DNA of 64,000 nucleotides from Rhopalosiphum padi (GCF_020882245.1 NC_083597.1:84484152-84548151); one strand, 5' to 3'. Counted from the first letter of the stretch, positions 41,601-54,900 are shown. Made by a program: numbers and translations. Notes: a model not told the origin generated them from the letters alone.

Positions 41601-43977
41601 TGATCGGTGTACCTCTCTCTAAAATACGTATACCCATGAGGTTAAGTGTAAATTGGGTAATTTGGTGAAAAATGAAACTAATATTTTTTATATTTAAGTT
41701 ATTGTTTTTATGATTTCATCAGTTAGTATAAAGAATTACATTTACGAAATTAATAGCCAATAGGTACCTAACTAGGGAAGGTTAAGCATAAGGGAAGCTA
41801 ATTTGTTTGTTTGTTTTATATAATCGGGTAAAATACATATTAATACAGTTAACATACATCTTTATGAGAAAACAGATCTTAGAACAAATTATTGAGATAG
41901 GTGTGGAGGCATTTTGCAGCCTTCCAATCACTTTCTCTGGTTTTAATAATTTATAATTTTTTTTACGGTAATCGACTTTAACACATATTTAGTGACCAAT
42001 TTCTAGACATCCGATTACCATTCCCTAGTTCCCTACCGCATTTCCGATGAAACGATTTTCACTTCTACCTCGAAGGCGCCGAAGACGGTTAGGTTAGACG
42101 GCTTATACGCACCGGAATCGAGTTTAACAGCCCCTAGTAGTACATAAAACTGTAAAAATTCATATTTCACAGTATTTTAAATTTGTAGATGATGCACCAC
42201 AGCTAAGGCTTTCTCCTTCCAGCAATACAAGGTTAGGTTAAGTCCATTCAAGAAAAAATCTATAATATACAGAACATAGAAAAGCAACCAAAGATGCGCG
42301 GTTGTAACAAATAACAATTCGTCACCATCTATTTCTAACATTTTATCTCAATTATTAGTTTCACACTTGGGTGTTATCATTATCATGCTAATTAGTAATA
42401 CACTTTCTATAAAAAGTTATAAATAGGAATACTTATTTTAAAAAGAAAGATCTGAATTGGCTGAATTATTAATGATTATTCATAATCATTAATCACAATT
42501 AGTTTATATTTTTTTTATCTATATTCTAATCTATTTGTAATTTATTATTATTATTATATGATTATAATGATTACATAAAATTGTAAACATTAATCGTCGA
42601 GACATTTTAATTGTCAAAATAAATAATATTTTACTGTTTAAGATTAAAAATTAATCAAACAAAATATATAGTTTGGTATGTGTTGTCGTTGTGTATTGTT
42701 TATAATCATAATTTATTAATATTTGTGTATTGCATTTATAAATATTTAAATTGAATTTGCAACAAGTATGAAATGCAAGATTTGTAGTTTGAAATATATA
42801 TGTACACCTACAGGGGAAAAACCGTACGTTTGTTCAGTAAATGGATGCAACAAGGCATATTCCAATACGAGCGATCGCTTCAAGCACACCCGAACGCACT
42901 TCATCGAAAAACCATACGCTTGTCGAGTGGAAAGCTGTCTGAAAAGATACACGGACCCCAGCTCTTTGAGAAAACACGCTAAAAGTCATAATCATCAAGT
43001 AAAGGTGATATTGAGTACGTATATAACTATAATCAATAAAGTACAGCTATCATAATATTTATTCATCAATTCGCTCCAGTTGTTTAATGCGACATGTTGG
43101 AGCGCATTTGAAAAGAGTTCGAATATACCGCCCCGATATTGTTCGTGTTACGGGTGGTGGCCAAATTGAACATTTGTAGGAATGTATAAGGATTCATGAA
43201 TTAGGTATATTTACTTTTTCTGTATCATTTTTCAATAAAGACTAAAGAGTTACAGTCATTCAATGTACTTATATCCATTACAGTGACCTATCGAATGACG
43301 AGTGTTACTCTTAAAAAATCTAAAACTAATTTATAGCAGAGTTATTTGCTTGTTTTTTTATTTATTATTATTATACTTTGTCATACACGCATACGTAGTT
43401 TTTTTCATCTACATTAGTCATTAATATAAATTATATAATTTGAGTAAAATTTAATATTTTTGTGAATAGTTTGTTGTGTTTTAAAAAGATTATAATAATT
43501 AAAAGGAAAAATTAATACCTTATACGGTAATACTATTAAATGTTGCATCACCTTAGCTTTTATGAATTAATAATAAGTAAAATATTTATGATGGTGAAAT
43601 TAATTATTTGATTTTTTTTAAATACTATATATTATGTCGGTTACGCATTATTAATACATAAATATATATTAGGTACCTATCGTACTGATAATTTTAATAA
43701 TTATGTAATATTTTATATTTGTATGTTGATAATAAATACTAATAATTAGAAGAATCAATACCAATTATTGTCAGTAGACACAATAAATATTATGATTATT
43801 AAAATATGTATTTAATTTATACGTATCAATTAACATGCATTTTATGACTAATTTTCAGCACAAGATACGAATCCATGTTGTTCTTCGTCGGTTTTCATAA
43901 CTCCTACTTGTTCTGCGTATTCCATGTCCAACGTTATTGACCAACCACTAGATTTATCAATTCGTTGGAAAAAATAA
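35609..43977 (+). CDS. GLIS2/sugarbabe-like five-finger zinc-finger transcription factor
   Basis: The model has five exons: 35609-35676, 39056-39193, 39279-39397, 42814-43014 and 43859-43977, all in phase, encoding 214 residues. The five C2H2 fingers match the GLI/GLIS/ZIC pattern. Finger 1 (CKWENC) is split across the first intron. Finger 2 contains FYCKWKSC and FNAKYKILVHIRTHTNDKPH, finger 3 CYICGKSFTRAENLKIHARS, finger 4 CSVNGCNKAYSNTSDRFKH and finger 5 CRVESCLKRYTDPSSLRKH. The last exon ends with QPLDLSIRWKK; PLDLS is the core of CtBP corepressor-binding motifs. The protein is probably a nuclear DNA-binding regulator. It is short for the family, so more 5' exons are likely; an in-frame stop lies upstream of the chosen ATG. 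The donor at 43015 is less certain, since GT sites at 42999 and 43005 also exist. Confidence 0.85.
35970..36619. mobile_element. TIR element in the GLIS-like gene's first intron
   Basis: AGGGCTCGGAAATTGATG at 35970-35987 is an imperfect inverted repeat of CATTAACTTCCGAGTCCT at 36602-36619. The interior repeats TCATTTTT-like words and carries a 103-codon frame (36118-36429) that I do not recognise. The target duplication is unclear. A related-looking block with GCTTTCC...CACAAA occurs at 37560-37680. Confidence 0.45.
38621..38857 (+). mobile_element. tRNA-derived SINE with poly-A tail
   Basis: The head resembles a Ser/Leu-type tRNA. It has an A box TGGCCGAGCGG at 38631-38641 and a B box GGTTCGATCC at 38674-38683, the internal promoter of RNA polymerase III. 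A non-tRNA body follows and ends in a run of 14 A. An 11-bp duplication ATCATTGATTT flanks it at 38610-38620 and 38857-38867. It lies in an intron of the zinc-finger gene. The clean duplication and pure A tail suggest a recent insertion by LINE machinery. It is not a functional tRNA, because the acceptor stem and the sequence after the B box do not close. Confidence 0.9.
38859..38896. repeat. Perfect 38-bp palindrome at the SINE target
   Basis: CATTGATTTTAGAATAAAA is followed directly by its exact reverse complement. Its left edge overlaps the downstream target duplication of the SINE. Before insertion the palindrome was therefore adjacent to, and partly within, the SINE target. It may be a small foldback MITE. 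Confidence 0.8.
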
Positions 43978-45636
43978 TGGTACTATAAAGTAGTGTTTAA
44001 TGTTTTAGTGCAAATGATAATTAGTCAACTATATATATACATGGATTTATTATAATAAATGTACATACTTTTACTTGTACATTTTGTTTTTTTATTGTAC
44101 ACGATGAATATTTAAAATTATGGATTTAAATAAATTTTTTTAAATTAATTTCCGCTATTTTATTCTAACAACAACCTACGTATAATCTATAACAATATTA
44201 CAATAATAACAATTATCAAAATTTGATTACTAATATGAATAGTATAATAATTAGTTATGTTGAATTAATATATGTTAGAATAAATAATTTAATTATCATA
44301 TTTACTTTGATCATTAATTTTTTTTAAATATGCAACATTACATTCAACCAATGTGTGACCTACAAATTTATCAATCTTTGAAGTGTTGTCCTCCGGGTCA
44401 CTAAATGACGTGACCTACTACTACTGCTTATATATTATAAATAGATACTTTTTTTATGATTATTATATTAACCTTAATTTAAATATGCTTTAATGCACTC
44501 CTCACACATATTTGACTCAATAAACAAAGATATGACTTAGTTTTTTATGAGTTAATAAAACATTTATATAAAACTTATTTACTATTATGAATTAATATTT
44601 AAAATGTCAACATAAAAATATATACTTACTTAGTTTATTGTCGAATAATTCAGACATACATGCCATTAGATGGTTTATGTAATTAATAAAATAAAAATAA
44701 ATTATTCTTATTTAAAAAGTTCAAACAGTTATTAGGTATACATAATTTTTCGAATATAATGTTTATCTAATAATTTAACTGATGAGTGATCACTTGTATT
44801 TTAATAATTCACGTTTTAATGTTGCGAGTACTAATACAAGTTTATTTCTTTAGATTTTATTATTTTTATGCCGGAGTGCATTAAAAATTACTAAACATTT
44901 AATGGATTAATAGTGATCAGGCGGTCACTTAATCACAACTTATTGGCCCATAATTAGTGAACCATTAAATTAATCAATTTTTTATGCAATTTGGCATTAA
45001 TGTTTTAACGCCCCAATAACCATCGCCTGTGTTGAGTATTTAAGAACAAAGGGCTTGAAACACTATTAAAATACAAGGGTTGTTATTGCTGGTCCCTTAT
45101 ATAGAATTGCAAATACAATACGTATATAAGAAATATTTGGTATCATATTTAATAAGTAATAATAGGTGCCTATCATAAAATACCAAAATACATGATTTAA
45201 TGAACCTCGTCAAATCTTGCAGAGAACGATTATGCAATCGAGAAAATATATAATGCGTATATACATTACAAATGTATTATATTATATTATAATAGTATAA
45301 TTTAAAAGTAAAATTAACTTAAGTTCAAAAGAATCAGTTACAAGTATATATTTATTATGAATATAAAATTAAAATAATAATTTGAAAATAGATAAATATT
45401 CTAATCATTCAAAATAATTGCGGCGTATTGTATTTTTATCGAATTTATTAATATTTAATAATTGATAATGCTGAATGCTGCCATCTTATGATCAATACGA
45501 TGTTTTAATGTTTTATTAGTATCGAACTAAAATTAAATTTCCTATACAATTTAATATAATTACAAAATATATCTCTAATCATAAGAAAATAAACTAGAAG
45601 TTTATGTCAATATATTAAATACGATAATGATAAGTC

Positions 45637-45700
45637 CAGTGGTGAACGCAGGGAGGGGTTTTGAGGGTTCAACCTTCCCCCCCAAATGAATAAATGATTA
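45637..45700. mobile_element. hAT-like terminus fragment
   Basis: CAGTGGTGAACGCAGGGAGG followed by a C-rich stretch (CCTTCCCCCCC) resembles the right end at 31257 read in reverse (CAGTGGTGTTCACACGG). The two may belong to one family. No other end was found, so the boundary is approximate. Confidence 0.35.
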
Positions 45701-47113
45701 ATTTCAAATAATTAATAATTATTTAAAAATAACGATAATTATTCTTGTTTTTCACTTGTTTTATTAACTAAATAAAAATTTTCTGACGAAGTAAATAATT
45801 TTCAATTTTTTCAGCTATATATGCTATAGCTTGTAACAGTTAAATGACACTATAAATAAATTTGTTGATTTCAAAAACATTGAAGTATTCAAATTCTAAG
45901 TAATTAATAATTGATGAAATTATATTTTTATAGTTGATATAATCATTAAGCGATTACGATAATATTATTATAAATATAAGTACCTATAGTTTTTTCATGC
46001 TGTTACAGTGATTAAACATACAATTCATATAATAAGATTATATCATACGTCTTGTAATCAATAAAAAATAAACTACAAATTTAATTTAAAAAAATAAAGA
46101 AAAAGATTAATTAAATTATTTTAAGAAAATCATTAGTAACTAATAACATTTTTTTTATTAATACCTATTGAATGTTATTACTTATATTGTTTATTAATAT
46201 ACCTTAAAACATTTTTTTTAACGTAGTATAAATAATAAATTGTATTAATATTTTAAACTTTTACTCAAAATAATAAATATATAATAAATAATAACCAATG
46301 AAAAATTAATACTAAATATATGTACCATAATATTAATATGTAATATTTTGTAATAGTTCTCACCTTAATAGTATAATTTTCAACTTTGTATAACATGCTC
46401 CTGATTTCCTTTGTATAATATTTCTACTCATTGTCTAACCTAACCTACTATTATGGTCATAATAGTTATAACTCAAAACTATGAATCTAGATTTATATAT
46501 AAAAAACGTATAATATGCTCTTACGGAAATTGATAAATATACAAATTAATATTTTCAAAAAAAAATATATACATATAGGAACCGTACTACCGTGTGTTCA
46601 CCAATTTAGGGAACACTGAATTTCTCAATCAGATTATATTGGAATAAACCGAATTTTTTTTACCAGCTAGTGTACCTATATTAATACACATTTTTAGATA
46701 AATTTAAAATTTTCACGCTCTCGGTACACACATTCGCAATACAACTTGTATTTTTTTAAATGGGACCAGTATTTTCTATACCAACTAGGATAAACTGAAT
46801 TTTTATTATAAGCCATTTTGACCTATTATTTATTAACCATGACTCTAAAACTAAAATTGACTGAATAAGAGCCATTTAAATTTTAATAAATAATAAATTT
46901 TTACGATTCATTAGAATGCATATAATGCATATAAAACCATTTATAATTATTTATTATTGGTTACTTTTCGAAGATTTTTTACGTTTTTTTGTATACGTCT
47001 TCTAAACATGACGGACATAAAATATGGGTATAAATATAATAATTATATTTTATTAAAAATTGATTATAACTATTATTTATAGCTAATAATATAATATATC
47101 CTACTAATTATCC

Positions 47114-47266
47114 TAGACTGACAAATCATCTCCATTCAGAATCGTTCTTCTTCTTCGTATACAATGATACCTGTCATTGCATTCAAATTTAACACATCCA
47201 TTATAGTGATCTACTCTCCATCTCTACTATACAGCAGAACAATACCCACTTTCCCACCATTTTTTA
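47114..47266. repeat. Dispersed repeat family, copy 3
   Basis: This block shares with the copies at 7633 and 12672 the ordered words CATCTCCATTCAGAATCGTT, ACAATGATACCTGTCATTGC, AAATTTAACACATCCATTAT and TATACAGCAGAACAATACCC. It is the most complete of the three, with an unbroken run into CCCACTTTCCCACC. Confidence 0.55.
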
Positions 47267-47765
47267 AATTGCTACAATAATATCTAAAATCTATATTATA
47301 GCTCAACATTTATTACGTTTTTATTCATTAAGTTGTAAGTTTATTTCGTCAAAATTGGTATATTACTCAACTAGACACTACACATAGGTAATATAGTACT
47401 ATATATACTCAATGGTAATATCAATGTTTTGTATCTATAATATCTTATATCTTAAATGTATAATATAAAATTACGATAGTCAGCTATAGTGAACATTCAC
47501 GAAGAAATTATTATGATTTGTAACATATTCACAATTCAACAACACTCTCCGCACGCGTGCGCCTGTGTCGTATTTTTACAATAATACACATGCGCGCTGT
47601 CGTATCTCTATTACATATTATTATATTATAATAAAGTATGCACGCGAAGCGCCGCGCGCCGGCGGCACCACTATACCGCCATCCGGCCAACGTTCAACGG
47701 CACCCTTTGCTACTTTGTTTTTATCGAAAAAGTCGCGTGGCGCGCGAACACATACAAACACCTGT

Positions 47766-48665
47766 ATACAGGATGATTCGCTAAACGTGCTCAATGTCAT
47801 TTTATCATTTAATCACTCAAATTATTTCAAATTATGGTTTTAGAAATTGTCTGGTATATAGACAATATTCACAAGTTCTTAAAAAAAATGTATACCTATT
47901 TTTGCATGTACAGTATACACCCCAGGCTTATACATACAAATTTTGTTTAGATGAGAAACTCTTTTTTTCTTTTTTTTGCTGTAAATTTTTTAGTTGTTGA
48001 TTTAGTTTAAAAGGTTCATTTAATAGAATAAAACGAGTAGTTTCTAAATTGTTAAACTTTGTAAACCCCTTTGAGGTGTTATAACTTTAAATATAATTAA
48101 TGAATATTCCCACAAACAACTATAAAACTTACTTTAAAACAACACATTGTTATAATTTTTTAAATCATTATACTTGAGATTGAATATTATAGTTAGGATA
48201 TAATTTTCAGTGATAATTATTTAGGTTCAGAAAACATGAGGGCTATGATTATATACAAAATAAATCTTAATAAACTAAAGTATAAATATTATTCATATCA
48301 TTAGGTATACTCGGACAATATTTACATACTACATGCTGCTAATAAAGTTAATATTAACTATAGCGATTACGTAGATATAATACAGTTTAGAACGATGACT
48401 TTACTTTGATATTTGTCATTCGAATTTCGATTTCGGTTTTAATCTCAAAAGTTAATAGTGAGAAAGAGCTGTTAATGGAAAAAAATAAAGACAAAACTCC
48501 TTTATATAAGTAGCATAAAATAAACCCTCAATAAGTAATGAAAATATAATTATGGTATTTTCGAACACTGTATGGAAAATGTAAAAAATCTAAACTTGTA
48601 ATAAACAAACACGATTGAGCACTCAATCCTGGGCGAGCACACTCGTTAAAAAGTCGCCCTGTATA
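47766..48665. mobile_element. Possible DNA transposon with diverged TIRs
   Basis: The left segment TATACAGGATGATTCGCTAA followed by ACGTGCTC resembles the right segment read in reverse, TATACAGGGCGACTTTTTAA followed by CGAGTGTGCTC. The shared TATACAGG...TAACG...GTGCTC order suggests terminal inverted repeats about 900 bp apart. There is no transposase inside. It lies immediately upstream of the GC-rich Hyperkinetic promoter region. Confidence 0.35.
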
Positions 48666-51660
48666 TACGTTCAGCAACGGCGGCCGTAGCGTGCCGCCCG
48701 TGTGACGCTATGCCGGGTCGGCGGCGGCGGCGGCGGCGCGTGGAAGATATCCGCGAAGCGCTCGAGCAGCGTATTTAGACCGTCGTCGGCGGGGGTGTGT
48801 TGTGGCCCGTGAACGATCGTGCGCTGTCGTATCCTATTTTCTGAGCGTGTGTGTGTGGGTGTGTGGTGAGCGAGTGTAGGTGAGTGTGTGCGCGTGTATT
48901 TGTGTGTATGTCCAAACACGAGCAACCAGAGGCCGCCGCCGAGCGGATTACGAAAATAAAATCCCCCATACGCCCCTAGCGAACCGACGCCTGTTGGTCC
49001 CCGCGATTAACCGTCGTCCCGACCGCGATGGTCGAATTTTCGTTGTTTTAAAACGCGTCGATTGTCCACAACGAATTGCACTCGTTTCACGCCCGCTCTG
49101 TACAGCACATCATTATTGTTTGTCAATTAACCGTTATAGGTATATCATATACCTATTTGATTTCGTTTCCGTATAGTTCGCGTTTTCGACCAGTGGAGTG
49201 TCCGCCAAAATATATTGTGATTTATCTTACGACGACGACGACTATGTAGTACACATATACGTCTACGGCCATCGGCGCGATCCATTAATAAATCGTCGCG
49301 TTTTACTGCGTCCGTCGCCTTCACGTTGGGCCAATTTGTACGTCACCGTCACCGTCGTCGTCGTACGCGTAATTATCGTCGTATAATTACACAGTCTCGT
49401 ACACGGCCCGTGCAACGTGTCCGCGCGACGGCGTGAACTTTTAACGTTCGTCGACGCCACCGCCGAACACTCGGAATGCTATAGCCGTTCGCGCACACGC
49501 CCGTCACGGGTGGTTCTATTATTAAACGCGTCCGTCGTCTCCGACGCGGTGGTGCGGTGCACCGCGTTGGGCGCGCGCGTCGTACTATTGCGACAACAAT
49601 AAATCGTGAACTGCGGGCACAGTGTCGTCGTGCGAAAATAATTCGCGTGTGCACACAATAACACACACACACACACACATAGATACACATCACAATGTGA
49701 TGTGCATTGATGACAACGTATAATATACACACTGTATTGTAATCACGATATTGTGCTACAACCGCAACAACAATATCTAATAATAAATGGTCGTGGCGGG
49801 GAGGAGGAGACACTATCTCATCGGTACGTATATCATTATACGACCGGAATACAACACGCTTAATTCCGCGTACACGCGTAGAACACGCGTGGCAAGATAG
49901 GTGGTGGCGGTGGTGGTGGTGGTGGTGGTGGTGTTGGACGAGAAGGAGAGTAGGAAGCGGTGTAGGAGGAGAAGTAAAAGGAGAAGGAGTCGGCGGCGGA
50001 CGAGTGTGGTAATAATAATATTAATAAACGATTCCCTACGCTGCTATATATACGCCGCCGGTCGCGCGATATATAGTCGGTGTAATAGTAATAATATATT
50101 ATTATATCGGACGGGCAGCGGAGTGATCGAACCTTCCAAGCTGGCCCATCAGTTTTGGCTCGGTTGGGGTTCGGGCTCGGGCTCGTGCCGCGCGCAGACG
50201 GACGAGGAGAAGAAGGAGAAAAAGGAAATGGCCGAGGCGGCGGCCCGACACGAGCTGTACACGCAACAGCAGTGGGCCCACCAGCGGGCCGAACGCGCCG
50301 AGCGAAACGCCGAGAGACTGGAGAGGGAGATACAGGCGCAAGCCGCCTCGGCCGCCGCGTCAGAGTCCCTCGCCGAGCTGCACTACGTCGACAGCCTGTC
50401 CGGGTCCGTCCAATCCATGTAAGCGCGTTATTCTTTATATGCAAAACTTTATAATATATTAGTTAGCACTAGTAGTACCTATAGTACACCTATATAATAG
50501 TATATAATATAAATATATAAATATCTACCATTGTGTGCCCGTCTGCCTGCCTAAGAAGATTTAAATATATCACACCAAATGATGACCATAAATTAAAATA
50601 TGATGACCGTAATGTTATATGGATTTATAGTAGTTAATAACTATTATAAAATATGTAATACGGGATTCCGTTATTGACACGATGTTTTACATTTATATAC
50701 ATTATATAGTACATAATATTATATATCGCATCTATACGCAACAGTTTGTTGATTTATATATAATATATAATATGTACCTACGACAATATTATAATAAGCA
50801 ATTGTTTAATGGTTCGCTTGTACGCCGCTGACCTGCACGCGCGTATAGGATAACACATAAATACTTAATTTATATAATATGCGTTAACCCGAGAATCCAA
50901 TACTTGATAATATATATATATATAGTATTACATCGATATTACAATAATACTTGAGTGGGACATTTTTTGCTATTTTTTTTTTAAATATTTCTGCACACCT
51001 CCCCGTTGGTGCTGCGTGTACTCGTTTATAATATAATACCTGCATTAATACCTATTACGACGCGTGCAGTTTTCACTAACGTCGTAGCACACGGGAGGCG
51101 CTCCCCTCGTTTACGTTATATATACGCGTTATAGCGCCGTCGACGGCGGTCACGAAAGTTCCGTCGACCGCCGCCACCTTCGCGACTGACTGCCCGACTG
51201 CCGCACGACGTGACTCCGATACCGCCGTGACGGTCGACCGGTGGGAGAGTAGTTCTTCGGCGCGCGAGTGCGGCTCGACAGCGATCAATTACGAAAGTCG
51301 GCAAGGCACCCGCCAAACCGGGAACGCAAGCGCGTGCGCGCACCCGCACAGACGCGACCCATCACCCACCAGGGCGGCGTAACTGTTACCCACGACGGCA
51401 GTTGTGCGCGTACAAACGCCCAGGTCGCGCGATACACGACGGACGATATCTGCCGCAGGTGCCGTAATATACGTGCGAGCGATGGGCAAACGCGCGATGG
51501 GCCCCGCGTAGCTGCTGACCGCGACTTCCGGTCGCCGGGCGCGCATCGGGCGACACGAATAATAATAATGCAATAAGCGTGCTGCTACAGCATCCGACGG
51601 AATATCGCCGCACGTACACGTAGCCCTGTAAAATTAACATCCGTGTACGCGTTATTTCGT
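48666..51660 (+). promoter_or_regulatory. GC- and CpG-rich promoter region of Hyperkinetic
   Basis: GC and CpG content is far above the rest of the window, with CGG, GTC, GTG and CA microsatellites and long spurious open frames on both strands. The first coding exon of the longer Hyperkinetic form lies inside it. TATATATA at 50045-50052 is placed about 175 bases before the ATG at 50228 and could be a TATA box. The extra sequence before it may hold untranslated exons and enhancers. Confidence 0.5.
49904..49934 (+). repeat. GGT/GTG trinucleotide microsatellite
   Basis: An uninterrupted GGT run of about ten units lies upstream of the first Hyperkinetic exon. Frames through it translate as poly-Val or poly-Gly/Pro and should not be taken as coding. 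Confidence 0.8.
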
Positions 51661-51903
51661 ATTTCAATATTATTTATATATACCCGGTAACCGCGGTATA
51701 CGACTGCAGTTGTAATAATATCGTATAGGGCACCTGTACGGGGTGCGCGCGCGACGATACCATAATATTATGCCATCGTGTCGCGGTCACCGCTGCCGCC
51801 GCCGACGTCGCCGCCGCCGTCGTCACATCGATATCGCGTCACGCGCCGCCCGCCGTATGATGTGAATTCCGTTCGCGGTCTTTCGTTTCTCTCTATCTCT
51901 CTC

Positions 51904-51939
<36 letters not shown>

Positions 51940-54900
51940 ACGACTATCTCTTGTCTCTGTCTGTCTGTCTGTCTCCTGCAGCTAATAATATTTTGTACTT
52001 CACGCGCCCGAGATGTTATTTCAATTTCCCGTAAACGACGGAGGTGGTCCCCAGAGGTCCAGCTGCAGCTCTAGCAAAGACGACTCGCAACAGACGTCTC
52101 TGTATAAGTAAGCTATCATAAAATATACATACGCTCAAACCGCACTCGAGATTATACTATTTCGTTATTCGTTAATAATAATATTGCAGTGTTGAAAAAT
52201 ATGCATATCCGTATCGGTGTGTGTATACTTCATATAGAAACATACTGCTGATTCCGTAGCCATCCTCTACATTAATTTTATAATTATTTGAGTAAAATTT
52301 TATAATAGTAGATTATGTATTACGATCGTGTTTCCTTAAACACTGGTTTTGATTTCGTATGTATTGGCGTTATACATCAGAACGTTTTGAGTCGATGTCA
52401 CTACGTCAGAGATATAGAGGTACGTCACGTTCCACACGCTGCCACAGCAAAGGCGTCAAGCAGTCTCTAGAACTCTGACGGGGAATCGATAAAAACCCTT
52501 ACAGCTGCTGATGTTACCCTACTGCCTCACCACTATTCCATTGTCCTTGCTTGAAATTTTATGTGTGTACTTTTATAGCACTGCTGCTTCATTATAGCTT
52601 CGACAACTATATAATATACATACATTTATATATATATATAAACGTCTTATTATGTATTTTAAACTATCGCGAACTATAAAGTAATGTAGCTAATTGTGTA
52701 TATATATACCTACGTAAATTGTACAATTGTACAAGTGTACAACTGTATAGATTTTCATACACGCGCACGTTTAATGTTTTGATTCGTGAATGTATACTAT
52801 TATAAATTGCCATAACATTACATCTTATATATGGTTAGAAATTTTTTTTTTATGTACAATTTACTTCTGCAGTCGATGCCCAATACCAATTATTAATAAA
52901 TTATAACGTATACGAGTTTTTATTCTAAATCTGAATAATAATTGGAAGTGTATCGGAAGAATTGAGTATTTGAGTTTTTCTATAACCTATAGGGTAGGTG
53001 TCCTAAAGATTTTCAAAACTTGTATATTAAAAAAAATTTAGTCTTGAACAATATAAATATAGTGTATACATATTATAATATGAACTATACCGGGGTTTTA
53101 CTATAAAAGTCTATGTATATGTAGGTATACTCTATATTAATATAAAATTATATTGTTTAATGTTTATGTTAATGTTAATTGATATTATCAAAACGTTTGA
53201 AGAGATAGGTAGTAATTTTTTAATTTTCTAATATAGTATAACTCCAAATTTTCCGTAGAAAATTGTAATAATAAAGAATTATGCATTTTAGGTACCTAGA
53301 TGATTGACCGTTATAATAATACTTAAACATTATATGGTTGCTTTATTTAAGGTTACAGCAATAATAATCGAGCTATGACCTGCAGTGGTTGCACATAAAA
53401 TATAATTCTTTAACAAGCAGATTAAGTAAATAGCAAATTGGCTGGCTTATAGAAATACAAAAGAATAAATAAATAAAAATATATATTAAACAGAAAATAA
53501 ACTTACACAATTAAACAAAAAGAATTTGCTAATGTTGCAATACCTATACCATATATGTTTCTATTTAATAAATTTAAATATCTATTGTGGTATAATGAAA
53601 AACAATTCTTAACTATATTATACAATATAAATTATAATTTAAATAATTACTATAGACTAAAATCAATGAAATACGCGTATAATTGGTACAATTTTAAATA
53701 ATACGATTGCACAGTCATATGCTACATAAATATAAACCTATATAGAACCACTGTTGAATAATAATAATAAATACATTTAAAATAATAATAATTAGGCTGG
53801 GTTACACTGCTTATTATTAAGTTAATAAATAATAATACATTTTACTAAAAAATCAAATTTTTATACCTCTGAAGTAACGCTGTCGTTGACTTATTGTTTT
53901 GAATTATATAGTTTTCCGATCGTACAATGTTTATACCTATAAATATTACCCACAAGTCATATACTCGTGTGAAATTTATTATAAAACAACAATGTTTACA
54001 CGGTTTTTTGATCAGAACATAATCACCTACTATTATAGAACTTATAGGTAGAATAATAATAATAATATATTTAGGTATTCGAGGTATTGTAAAAACAACA
54101 AGTGATAACTCTATAGACACTAAACATAAATTAAATTGCAGCATCTCCTATTAGCCAAAATTGTGCTGGTTGAGCGATTCTTATCAATTACAATTGTACA
54201 GATTACAATAATTAATAACATAATGTAATAATTAATAATAGAATAATAAAATAGAAAAGTATAGTATACAATATTATAACTAGAATAAAAGTCAAATATA
54301 AAGAAGGAAAAAAATAGTATAATTAAATACATACGTATAGTACTTGAATTTACTAATATTTATTATATACCAGATAAATTAAGACTCTTAACATAACTTT
54401 TGAAAGACTTCAAATTACTAAAATGATTTATATTAATATTTGAAGTTTGGCATAATATTACAAAGTGTATGTAAACTGGGTAAGCATATATAAGTAAATA
54501 TAGTTATAATAATATAATATATTATTATATTAATATAGCTATGGAATATTGGTGTATCTAGTATCTGCTGTCGTAATGTCATAAACATGATACATTTTAC
54601 AATTGATACTAAAATAATTATATTATGCTGGGTATACTTATTTATACTTCAATAGGCCATACTCATACGTATAGTGTATACTAGGTTTTTTTTTTGTTTA
54701 AATCGTATAATGTAAAAAACAGCAAAATACTTTAAGTAGGTATATTCCGTTAAATGAAATAATCTAAATATAAACGACAGAAGTTCTAACACTATATAAA
54801 AACCCGACAGTTTTACGCTATTGCAGCTGTAAAACAGATTAACATTCCACTACTGCAGATACATAAATTATGCAAGTATCCTCATTCCTCACTGAGTAAA

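Larger units (their letters stand above)
43978..47500. other. Intergenic DNA, no supported gene
   Basis: AT-rich DNA downstream of the zinc-finger gene. It holds polyadenylation-like AATAAA words near 44056 and 44128, a hAT-like terminus CAGTGGTGAACGCAGGGAGG at 45637, and a dispersed repeat copy at 47114. No coding exon was recognised. Confidence 0.45.

Noticed and set aside
49373..49813. Long minus-strand open frame of 146 codons
   Set aside because: GC-rich sequence lowers stop frequency. The translation is Arg, Thr and Val rich from CG and CA repeats and looks non-coding.
49860..50444. A 194-codon minus-strand open frame, poly-Pro and Arg/Ser rich
   Set aside because: It is the complement of the GC-rich first Hyperkinetic exon and a GGT microsatellite. 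It has no recognisable domain, and the plus frame has splice and homology support.
51116..51667. Overlapping open frames on both strands
   Set aside because: All lie in the CpG-rich island, have biased low-complexity content and no splice or domain support.
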